A stretch of 43,464 bases of DNA from Chromera velia (taxonomy: Eukaryota; Sar; Chromeraceae). Where the stretch lies: NCBI GenBank assembly GCA_018398765.1, contig JAHBMJ010005889.1, positions 18,270-61,733 of the forward strand. The letters run 5' to 3'. The stretch's first letter is position 1. Each line of letters starts with the position of its first letter. The position numbers and the translations under genes were made by a program. This document shows positions 34,901 to 43,464 of the stretch, piece by piece. A model generated the notes under the pieces. The model saw only the letters and a list, made by a program, of their open reading frames with translations, ran no database searches and had not been told where the DNA came from.

Positions 34901-35023
34901 GAGAACGCACTGACCCGAAACTCTTGAGCTTGTAGAAGTGGGTGTGGTAGTTGCAGCTTTCGGGGCAGCCTTAGCTTTGGCTGCTGGTGCCCTGGTGGGC
35001 AGCCTGGGTTTGGAGTTTTGCAT
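31981..35023 (-). CDS. coiled-coil, Ser-rich protein of unknown function (possibly 5' part of the alveolin gene)
   Basis: Six phase-consistent exons: 35023-34915, 34809-34723, 34626-34561, 34307-34065, 33882-33536 and 33321-31981. They give 730 residues from ATG 35023 to a TGA at 31981. Exons 1-3 are basic and Ala/Thr/Ser-rich. Exon 4 has two copies of a 32-residue module (GASS-SGRRR-SM-S...ASPKTP). Exon 5 is a strong coiled coil (heavy Glu/Lys/Leu heptads), continued at the start of exon 6. The rest of exon 6 is Ser/Pro-rich and disordered-looking with RS-type phosphosite motifs, then a second short coiled coil. I do not recognise a family. A GTGACC donor after 32023 is in phase 0 and would join this gene to the alveolin exon at 31507, skipping the stop. 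A pellicle or cytoskeletal role is inferred from that position only. Confidence 0.7.
33439..33457. repeat. poly-G run containing one undetermined base
   Basis: A run of about 18 G with an N at 33444, in the intron between exons 5 and 6 of the coiled-coil gene. It is probably a sequencing or assembly uncertainty in a homopolymer, and the true length is unknown. Confidence 0.9.
34065..34307 (-). repeat. duplicated ~32-residue module inside one exon
   Basis: Exon 4 of the coiled-coil gene contains two tandem copies of a roughly 32-residue unit, starting GASSPSGRRRDSMES and GASSLSGRRRESMDS and each containing SASPKTP. The Ser-Pro and Arg-Arg-Arg-x-Ser patterns look like phosphorylation sites. 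Confidence 0.8.
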
Positions 35024-35756
35024 CGATTCAGTGAAGACACAGACAGGAACTTGAGGGAACGACACTGGGTGCCTCGCAGAAAATTCCTGTCGATCAGATA
35101 CAAAATTATTGGAAGTCTGCAGTCTGTTCAATCGAAGAACGAAGCTCACGTGTCATCAACGTTCATCAAGGTTTGAGAACACGGGATTGGATGACAGTGC
35201 TGCAAAGGTGAAGGGAACAACCGTCTGACAAGGGATTCGCGATTCGAGCCTTAGCATGAGCTCGGCAAAATGTTGTGTCGGAGCTGCGCGACACGCATGG
35301 GCTTTCCGGGACAGAACTTGGGGCCTGCTAAGCGAAGTCCGTGCGAACGGAGCCGCAAGTCTTTCCAGGACCAACTCAAATAAGTCAAATCAATACAACA
35401 TATTGCAACAAAATTTTTTAAAACTATTGCTAACAATTGTTACAATTCTTACCTAGAGTAATTTTAACTGATTTAACATTACAACAATTAAAGGCTTTTA
35501 AAAAGAAACCGAGGGAAAATACATGTGAGTCGAGCCTCGGGTTTTAGCTAGATTTAATTTATCACTATCACTATTTGATTCGTAATTATCACTATCCAAT
35601 GAAGGAAGTCGAAGAGACAAAACTGTGTAGAAAATAGTAGAAAATACAGCTTCTCAAACTTGAAGTTTATAAGTTAAAGATCCGAGCTCTAGAGTTCTTT
35701 GCTCAGTCTCCTTGGAGAACAAAAGCAGTGCTTAATCACTCTCCATTTCACTTTCT
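35024..35756. other. spacer between acyltransferase 3' end and coiled-coil gene start
   Basis: Contains the presumed promoter of the coiled-coil gene (minus strand) and the 3' flank of the acyltransferase gene. Bases about 35390-35690 are AT-rich. A short GC-normal patch at about 35230-35380 has no supported gene. No clear TATA or polyadenylation signal was recognised. Confidence 0.5.
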
Positions 35757-36413
35757 TCACCCCCTTTTTTTTCGAAGAGTCGTCAGACACTCCTTCTTGA
35801 GACGAACAGACCCATCCCATTCTGTAGCCAAAAGCTCCTCCCTGCAAGCACAGCCAAGTACACGAAGGGGATAAAATGCTGGAGAGAGGACACGAGAGAA
35901 ACAAAAGAGGCAGAACCTGGGAGTTCTAAAGCCCCTCTTCGAGAAAGAGAGGTCAAGAGAGAAGAACGTGAATGACTCAAAGAGTGTCTCAGTGGAGCGA
36001 AGGGGAAAGGGAGCGAGGGACGTAAGAAAAAGGTCTTGGATAGACAAAGAGAAAGAAATAGACGGAGAAGCACAAAGTCACGAAAGAGAGCACACACTTG
36101 CACACAGTCCTGGCAGGCATGCGCATTTTCCTTGGTTACCCACTCACACAGAGACTAGGGGTGGACAGAGGGAAAGAGAAAGAGAAAGAAGGGCGCGGGA
36201 GAGAATGAGACAGAGCGCGTGCAGCACAGAGAAGACAAGAGTGAGGCAGCGAAGAGAAAAGAGACGAAGAGCGCCAGGGAGCACCATGCAACCCCTTACT
36301 AATCCACGTCCTTCCTTCGACTGACCGTTGACTGCGGCTGTTCACTCTCGCCATCAACAGATTCATCTTCTTCCGAACCTGACAGGCAGGCAGCACAGCC
36401 ACCCACAAAAGGC

Positions 36414-36444
<31 letters not shown>

Positions 36445-38960
36445 CACAACAAAGGAGGGAAAAGGTAACCCAGAAATCAGGATCTCATCATCATCATCAA
36501 ACTGAACGATCGATTCTGTTGGTGAAAGCCCCGACCTGTCTGGGAACACATCAATGCACAAATCAGAAAGAACAGACACATCGATCGATCAAGTCATCAA
36601 GAGAGGAAAAATTAAGCGAATTGGAGCTTCTCGATGGATCGACAGACAGACTGGTTCCGTCACACCAAGGGCTTGCTTCATTCATCGCTCAGCTCTTGCT
36701 GTCTCTTGTGTTCTTTTCCTCTTGCGCGCACTGACATGTTCTGCAAACGCAGCAATTTCGTCACCTCCCCCCTCTCCCGCCGTTTCTCCTCCCCCCCTCT
36801 CCTTGGAGGCGGAAGGCGGTTCCCCAGCTCTCCCGGTTGTACCCTCTGTCCGCTTTTCTGGACTCTCCGTCCTGGTCTCTTTACTTCTTCCAACGGCACT
36901 TCCCCCGCCCCCCCCTCCCTTCGTCTGGGGACCCACAGAGTCCATCCAGTAGGCCTCTAGAGTGTGGTAGGGCTGCGGGGGGTCGCGTGGTGAATGGGGG
37001 GGGGTCAGGTTGCATCAGGCGTACAGAAACCAACACAAAGTGAGTGAGTGAAACAGGAGGGAGGGAGGTATGAGAGCCTCTGATCGAGGGATTAGGGGGC
37101 ACGGGATGGGAGCCAAAACCTGCCTGTCCTTTTCGATTCGTACGATGGGGGGGAAAGGAGCAGAAGAGAAAAAGACAGAGAAGCCTAAAGTTGCAACAGA
37201 GGACAGAGAAAGATTGACAGACACCCCTCATCGACCTCCAAAGGGTATTACCAGCCATGTTTTTTTTTCAAGACAGTTCTCGATCCGAGCGCCGACCTAC
37301 ACACCTGACTGATGATCAGAGGAACATAAATTCCAGGTGATGGCAGCTCGAAGGAAGGAGAGAATGTCTCAAAGGGGTAATGGAGAACTGCAAACAATCC
37401 AAGAGGAAGAGAGAGAAAAGGAGAAACAGCGGGAGTTAGAGAGAAGAAGAAGATGAAGATCAAGGGGAAAAAAAGGCAGAAGAAGAAAAAGAGAGGGAAA
37501 GCACGAAAGATCATTTTTCCGATTCATTTACAGACCCACTGTACTGCACGTAACAGCAAATACATGGTACCCCACCCCCCATACTCTTGTACAGCGACAG
37601 ACCGACTGACCGACTGGTGTGACAGACACCTTCCTTGTGAACGCCCCTGCACGAACCGGAGAATGGAGAGCGGAAGCGACGAAAAAAATCCAAAGTTTAT
37701 TGTTTCGGGAGACAAAGGAAATAGAGGAACACCCGGCCAGTTTCTTCATGGAAACAACAACAAGGGCGGACTGTGAATGCTAAAGAGGCACACGAAAAAA
37801 CGCCCTTTACATGCAGAGCTGTAAACAGACCTCCCCTCTTCCATCGCGTATGCATCAAGCAGAGAGGGGGGAATGCTCGGAGAGGAGAGAGAAAAGAGAA
37901 AACAACCTCAATGTATAGATGCATGAAATGAAAGCCAAACGACACCAAAAGAATCAGACAGCCAGACAACTTCGGAACCTCCAACACTGGCTGACCCCTC
38001 TTGAAGTTACAGATTCCGAGGCCATTCGAAGTTTGTCCTGTGGGAGGAAAGGGAAAGAACAACGAGCAAATGTGTGCGGGCGGCCAAATGGATTGATCGT
38101 TTCGCTACTAGTCCTCTACCAAGACAAGGTCGAAGGAAACCAGTGGCAGAGGTACGGGCCAGCTCACAAAAATGCCTCCTAGATCAAAAGGGAAGAAAAA
38201 AGAAGGAAAGAAAGAGAGGATCAGGACGGGGAGAAGAGAGAAAGACGAATCGGCCAGACAGATGGATAGAAGGCACAAACGAGAGACAAAAAACAAAAAT
38301 GGGGGGGGGGAGGCAGAAACAAACAAGGAGAACACACAATCTACACCTCCCTCCCTGCACACTCACTCACTCACTCACCTTCACTGAAGATGATGAGAGG
38401 AGGCCACTCCTCCCCTCCCTCCATCGCCGCGACTCGGGAGGAAATCATCGTCAGCGCATCGTCTCTGCTCACACATGTACACACACACACATACATACAT
38501 ACGTACAAACACACACACAAAGAGACAGACAGACACAGAGAAAGAGAGAGAGATAGCGAAGAAGGGCGTAGAATGAGACACAATCTGCGTACGCACAGTA
38601 AAAGTAGAGGGGATGGGTAGCGCCGCACCGCATTTGTACGGACACAGAGAGACAGATACAGAGAGAACACATCAACATATTAATATACAGCCCACTTTTG
38701 TTCTGCCGTCTCCCGATGTATGAAGAGAGTGCCCAGTATCTTCGCCACAGTGCCAACAAAGGGGGTGGTCTCAATTTCCGACTTGGCAACAAACGCTGGC
38801 CATAAGCGATACATCAGGTAAGGTACGTCCTGCATGAGGAAAAAAAAGAGTCAGACAGCAAAAGAGAGAAGAGCATCCTGACTGTGCGAGCAGATGAGAA
38901 TATGCGCCCCTCTCGCTGTCTCAGTATCCCTCTGTCAATACAAAAACCGGTCTATTTTCA

Positions 38961-38999
<39 letters not shown>

Positions 39000-40021
39000 T
39001 TGTCTGTTGGACATTCGAACGCCCCAGCCCCACTCGATCTCTCGATCGATTCGTCTGAGGGAGGAGGGGACAGATCCTTTCTGCTGTACGTGTTTGTGAT
39101 GGGCTGTACGATCAAGGGCTATCCCTCATAGAATCGAAGCAAAACGGAAAAGCGCCACAATGTCTGCACTTGTGTCTGCATGTATTTTACCCGCGAACAA
39201 GGAACGTAAAGCCATCTGTGCGTGTCACGAGGAGGTAGTGAGGCAGCTGATCAAAAAAGAAAGAAGAGCTGCAAACGGTGCAACCTCAATCGAGCGAGCA
39301 GTGGTGGGAAGAAGGAAAGGAGCTAGAGGAAACGAGGGGGGCGGCTGCTTCGTCGAGGAATACATCAGACAAACAGACAGACACATCCAAGAAAACAAAA
39401 AGACAGACAGAAAAGCAATCCCTCAGTCAACTGACTGACAAATCCAGCAATATGGTTGGAGACCACCAGAGGGGCATGGACCCTCCTTGCATCCCTTTGG
39501 CGTTCCCCGTCTTCCCTTTTGTGTTCCAGATGCGACCAGCGAAAACGGTACGTGAGTGGCATGGGCTCGATCCGACCGTCTTCAGAGACCAGATATTCAC
39601 GTATCCGGACACCTGCATCCATCCAGACAGCAAGCCAGCCAGCCAGCCAGCCAGGGAAGAGCCTGTTCCTCTCCCATTTCAGGGAAAGAACCCACTTTTT
39701 TTCTTTTGCGGATGCAAACCAGAGCAGTCACTTAATTTGTTCCGTGTGCATCCAGCTGATCGAAGGAAGGAAGGAAGATCCCATCGATTCATGTGGAGAT
39801 CAGAAGGGAAGAGGGGGAGGCAAGTGCATGGAGAGAGGAAAAAAAAAACGCACACGAAGAGAAAGAAGAAAGAAAGAGAAGTGACAATCTGACAGGGTTG
39901 AGAGAGCCATGAGGGAAAAGAAGAAAGACGTGCTTTTTCGCAGATAAAGTGAAAGATGAGAAAAAAACCAAACAAAGAAAGAAAGAAGAAAAAAGGGCCC
40001 AAGGAAGCCATCACAGATAGA

Positions 40022-40052
<31 letters not shown>

Positions 40053-41152
40053 GCAGGCTGTGCAACTTCGTTTCTACAGGCAGTCTGTATTTACTTTTTT
40101 CTCCTTCCTTTCGTTCTCTTCAGTCATTGTCAAAATGGCACACAATCAGACGGAAAGAGAACGGACAGAGAGACGGACCCATCAGGAAAAGCCAGATGGT
40201 GCTGCTCAAGACGCTCCCATGCATTCTGGTTAGCCACCTGCGAGTACGCGAACACGAGACGGTGTGACCAAAACATTGATCCATCAAAAGGCCTCCTTGT
40301 GCTTGCACTGACTGACTGAGGGTGTTCTTCAGATCTCTGTCTGTCAAGACACACTGCAAGTTGGTGTCCAACTGTTCACCAGACGCACAAAGCAAATGGG
40401 CGGTATGCTTTCATTTTTGCCACAGACGACAGAAAGAAAACCAGGAGAAATATGGAGAACAGACAGCCGACTGCCAGAGGACATGCGCAGAAACGTTAAC
40501 CTGGCACAGAAAGATGCAGACGCAAGAAGCGGACAAGAAAGGAAGACCCGACTGAAAGAGAGACCCGCCCAGACACCTTCTGGCTGGCTGCCTGGCTGGT
40601 TGGTCGACTCACGCTGCCCAATTGGGAGGGGGGGAGTTTTTGCTCATTTGAGGCACCACGAATTCAGAAAGCGCCACTGCATACAGCAAGCATGCAGTGG
40701 GAAAGCCAAGGGGGGAAACGGGTGTATGAATGTTCGAACGAACGATGGACAGTGAGTGCTTCAGATCGAAAGAAAGGCAGAGCAGGCATGAACAGAGAAG
40801 TAACGGACGGATAGAATAATCCAGGAAGGCCCAGGGAGGGCAGACGAAGAGTGCGACAGTGAGACAGCTGCAGCGGCAAAGCGGCTCGCTGTATCCTGCG
40901 CTTCATTGAGGGCCTCAGTCTCTTTTGCCTGAGCTCTTTCTCCCTCCTCTCCCGCCTCTCTTCCCCGCTTGCCTTTTTACAGCAGAAAGCTATCACTGTC
41001 CTCCGATTCTCTTTTTCTCTCCTCCTCTCCTCCCCCCTTTCCTCTCCCCTCCCCCAGCCTTCTGCAAGGTTTCTCTCTTTCCGTTCGATGTTTTCTTTTC
41101 TTTCTCTTCTTTTACGCCTTCTCCCATTCAATTAATTGTCCCGCAAATAGAC

Positions 41153-41210
<58 letters not shown>

Positions 41211-42118
41211 TGCGACACACTCGCTCAGTGTCCCACTGACTGACAGAAAAGAAAGCTGTTGTAAGCAATGATGCCGATGAAAAACAAAATTCTCCAGGGA
41301 GCCTGCGTGAGGGCAAAGATCAATGGGCATGTATGCATATTATATTCAGCGTCTTCCTCTCCCCTAGCCTCTCTCCCAAAAACACACACAGACACGGACA
41401 CGGACAGATGCGTACAGACAACCACGCGGACCGACAGAAAAACACACAAAAAAAAGAATAAGACATCCAGGAAAAGAAACGGACTGGCAAACAGACTCAG
41501 AGGGTCAATCGACCACCCATCCAGGATCCTGCAATACTAGATACTCGAAGGAGTTTCTCCCAGCTGGAATGAAGAAGGGGATTCTCAAATACCGCACAGA
41601 GGACCTGTCTGAAAGAAACAAATTACTACGGCATCTGCAAGGGAAAACGGCTGCTTCTGCTGCCGCAGTCGCTCTGTCATGTTTCGGTAGAGCGAAGGAT
41701 GCATGAGTCCGTGAATCCAGAGGGTAGACGGAAGAAAAAATAGACACAAAGCATGAAAAAACAAGAAACTAAGGGTAAATGATAACAGAAAATCAGCTGA
41801 GGTACAGAATGAGGGAAGCAGGCTCGGAGGGGGGCTGAATGAGAGAGACAAACGGGCAAGCTGACAGGAGACGGCAAAACAGATCCGCTAACTTACCAGA
41901 AAAAAAGCGCCCAGGAGTAGTTGATTTCGGCTCCATGTGTGTTCATCTGCGCGCAAGAAGGCCCGAAATTTCCTTCGATCCTGATCACTAAGATGAGAGG
42001 AATCAACAGATGAAAGGAAGTCACAGCTCTTTTTCGTCAGATACACCCAGAAGAGAGACCAGGCGAGCCACAAGGCCCCGGCCGCGAGTCCAACAAAAAG
42101 AAGAGGTGCCGCGGCCAT
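35757..42118 (-). CDS. lysophospholipid acyltransferase (PlsC/LPCAT-type)
   Basis: Twelve exons: 42118-41897, 41302-41245, 39612-39440, 38829-38696, 38464-38379, 38037-37996, 37646-37611, 37387-37305, 36972-36933, 36515-36451, 36378-36326 and 35841-35757. The phase chain closes at 358 residues. The family transfers an acyl group from acyl-CoA to a lysophospholipid or glycerol phosphate at the ER or another membrane. Hydrophobic segments lie at about 6-27 and 64-93. Motif I is SNHIAGFD (His147 and Asp152, HX4D, split by an intron). Motif II is GTLFIHRE (184-191). Motif III is IIFSEGQTSNG (220-230), with Ser where most members have Pro. The FKRGAF block (236-241) and downstream TPVVLHYPF fit LPCAT/LPEAT relatives. 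The substrate cannot be told from sequence. There is no EF-hand tail, and the C-terminus is basic (LRKKRG). The exon 10 donor (GTTGTG or the next GT) is uncertain; start is the first ATG of a TM-leading exon. Confidence 0.88.
36413..36445. repeat. (GAAA)n microsatellite in an acyltransferase intron
   Basis: About eight GAAA units. On the gene's strand it reads (TTTC)n and makes the pyrimidine tract of the intron before exon 11. Confidence 0.85.
38960..38996. repeat. (TC)n microsatellite
   Basis: About 17 CT/TC units in the long intron between exons 3 and 4 of the acyltransferase gene. Confidence 0.85.
40015..40053. repeat. (GATA)n(GACA)n microsatellite
   Basis: About seven GATA units pass into GACA and then GGCA units, in the intron between exons 2 and 3 of the acyltransferase gene. 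Confidence 0.88.
41157..41211. repeat. (AC)n(AG)n compound microsatellite
   Basis: About 17 AC units followed by about ten AG units, downstream of the exon 2 donor of the acyltransferase gene. On the gene's strand it reads (CT)n(GT)n, the same compound form as in CFAP65 introns. Confidence 0.9.
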
Positions 42119-42816
42119 CGAAACCTTTCAAGGTATACGTTCTACGAAGAGTGGTGATGGAAAGGCTTCCTTCCACGCGGCGTCCGCTCGCGAGGCAAAT
42201 TGTGTTTGTGGACTGATCGGTGTCTGATTGTACGTCCTAGCCTGCCAGTGAACGAATCCACGGTATCGCACTTTCCCCTATCGAACCTGATCGGCCCGCC
42301 CAGCCCGCCGGCCCAAAAGAGCCCCCGCGTCCGAGAGACCCCAACACACCGGCCCAACCCATATATAACATTGCACAACCACCCCTCACTCTATCCCTCA
42401 CCCCTTCTCTCTAGCTTACTTTCACTATCTAACGGAACTTTCTCTCTAACTTACTTTCACTACCTAACGGAACTTTTCAAAACCCGGAACATCAATGCTA
42501 TGCTATGCAACCAATTATAAGTGTAATTTAAAAAGAAGTAATTTTCATGTAAAGAAAGGTGTATAGTACTATAATAATATTAGTTTTCCACGTATTTAAA
42601 ACCTTAGATTAAGGGTGTTATAGCTAGTAAAAACTAATTATGAATAACAGATATAGTCTGCTAGGTGGCTCGTATACTCAACGGAAATCTTCTAACTGAA
42701 AGCTAGAGTTGAAAGGGAATCTGTTAAGCCATGTGTTTAACCAAGGAGGAATTGGAGGTAGAATTGGAGAGGGAAATTACTCAGCAAGTGAGAGAAACGT
42801 TACTGAACACAATTTA
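42119..42816. other. upstream flank of the acyltransferase gene, AT-rich to the right
   Basis: Contains the presumed acyltransferase promoter (reading leftwards). A TATATAA lies at about 42362-42368 and could serve either strand. A 35-bp tandem duplication lies at 42405-42474. Bases about 42490-42680 are AT-rich. A 29-codon ATG frame at 42731 with a possible GTGAGA donor inside it could be a small exon, but nothing confirms it. Confidence 0.45.
42405..42474. repeat. 35-bp direct duplication
   Basis: Two adjacent copies of a unit beginning TTCTCTCTA and ending AACGGAACT, differing at two positions, both transitions. Confidence 0.8.
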
Positions 42817-43104
42817 ATGACAATAACAGAATCGAAAGAATTTTCAGTTACGATTTTGGCACAAAATGAGACACACCTACTTTACGAACTCTTAAACAAA
42901 TGTGGGCAGACAGATAGAGCGACGGAGAGATGCATGGATGAATGGACTGAGCTGTACAGACAGAGGCAGACTGTGATCGAATCAAGCGATAAATGGAGAT
43001 CGTGCAAATTCGAGACAGTGCAAATTCAGACAGAAGGACAGACTCATCAAACTAGGAGGTTCATTGAAAGGAACCGACGCCAGATCGCTGACTGGACCAT
43101 GAAG
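42817..43104 (+). CDS. possible partial gene running off the right edge
   Basis: From ATG 42817 the frame stays open for 96 codons to a possible GTACCA donor after 43104, and in fact to the window end through pyrimidine-rich repeat. The first part reads like protein, mixed and charged with WTELYRQRQ and FIERNRRQIADW segments, and differs in composition from its flanks. I recognise no domain. Because the frame never reaches a stop inside the window it is easily overlooked. It could equally be chance; there is no homology or confirmed splice partner. Confidence 0.3.
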
Positions 43105-43129
43105 GTACCAGCTCCTTCCTTCCCCATTC

Positions 43130-43236
43130 ATTTCTTGCTCTGTCTCTGTCTCTCTCTCTCTCTGTCTCTCTCTGTGCCTCTCTCTCTCTCTCTCTTTCTC
43201 TCTCTCCCCCTCTTTCTCTCTCTCTCCCTCTCTCTG

Positions 43237-43289
<53 letters not shown>

Positions 43290-43422
43290 TTCTCTTTCTG
43301 TTTCTGTCTGTCTCTGGGTGTCTGTCTCTTGTGTGCCTGTCTGTCTGTCTGTCTGTCTGTCTGTGTTTCTTGCTTTTTTTTCTCTTTCTTTCTCTCTTTC
43401 TTTCTTTCTTTCTTTCTTTCTC

Positions 43423-43460
<38 letters not shown>

Positions 43461-43464
43461 CCCC
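43130..43464. repeat. pyrimidine microsatellite tract at right edge
   Basis: An almost pure pyrimidine tract of (TC)n, (TCTG)n and (TTTC)n repeats, with no purine-rich interruptions other than scattered G. It runs to the end of the window, where a contig break would not be surprising. Confidence 0.9.

Noticed and set aside
38341-38540. Direct repeat series resembling a CRISPR or satellite
   Set aside because: The motifs are ordinary (ACTC)n, (AC)n and (ACAG)n microsatellites without spacer-repeat structure.
40120-40395. Minus-strand candidate exons with Leu/Phe-rich stretch between acyltransferase exons 2 and 3
   Set aside because: The acyltransferase phase chain closes without them, and including them breaks phase.
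41677-41877. Possible extra transmembrane exon between acyltransferase exons 1 and 2
   Set aside because: The frame that joins exon 1 in phase hits a stop quickly; direct exon 1 to exon 2 splicing keeps phase and family pattern.

Overview
This window looks like nuclear DNA from an alveolate alga, most likely a chromerid such as Chromera velia. The reasons are an alveolin (inner membrane complex) gene, a flagellar protein gene, an enzyme with a signal-peptide-led plastid-type presequence, intron-rich genes roughly one per 8 kb, and abundant (TG)n, (TC)n and (GTCA)n microsatellites. The species is an inference. No bacterial operon structure, tRNA, rRNA or CRISPR array was found.

Layout. 1-1906: gene-poor. 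1907-5127: a nested transposon. A short LTR retroelement (two 468-bp LTRs, 5-bp target duplication, a gag-only interior) sits in or beside the 3' remnant of a LINE that ends in a (TCAA)n tail. 5128-9447: low-complexity, strand-asymmetric DNA with a 3 x 47 bp minisatellite and no convincing gene. 9448-12480 (-): six-exon NAD(P)-binding Rossmann protein with a secretory/plastid-type leader. 13162-28076 (+): 23-exon gene for CFAP65 (CCDC108/FAP65), a multi-ASH/MSP-domain axonemal protein of about 2493 residues; all 23 exon phases chain. 29801-31507 (-): alveolin exon with tandem EKIVE/VPV repeats and a long unrecognised C-terminal domain. 31981-35023 (-): six-exon coiled-coil protein that may be the 5' part of the alveolin gene. 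35757-42118 (-): 12-exon PlsC/LPCAT-type lysophospholipid acyltransferase of 358 residues with all catalytic motifs. 42817 to the right edge: a weakly supported partial ORF, then pyrimidine-rich repeats.

The genes are not an operon. CFAP65 (cilium), alveolin and coiled-coil protein (pellicle/cytoskeleton), acyltransferase (membrane lipid) and the Rossmann protein (probably plastid) are separate units. CFAP65 and the Rossmann gene are divergent over 681 bp. CFAP65 and the alveolin gene are convergent across an AT-rich spacer.

The most unusual signal is in splicing. Of 43 introns I could place by phase and homology, 23 have C at donor position +3 (GTCAGT, GTCTGT, GTCGGT), and several donors are the first unit of a GTCN tetranucleotide array. 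Second is the LTR pair, which differs at 24 sites by my hand count, every one a transition.
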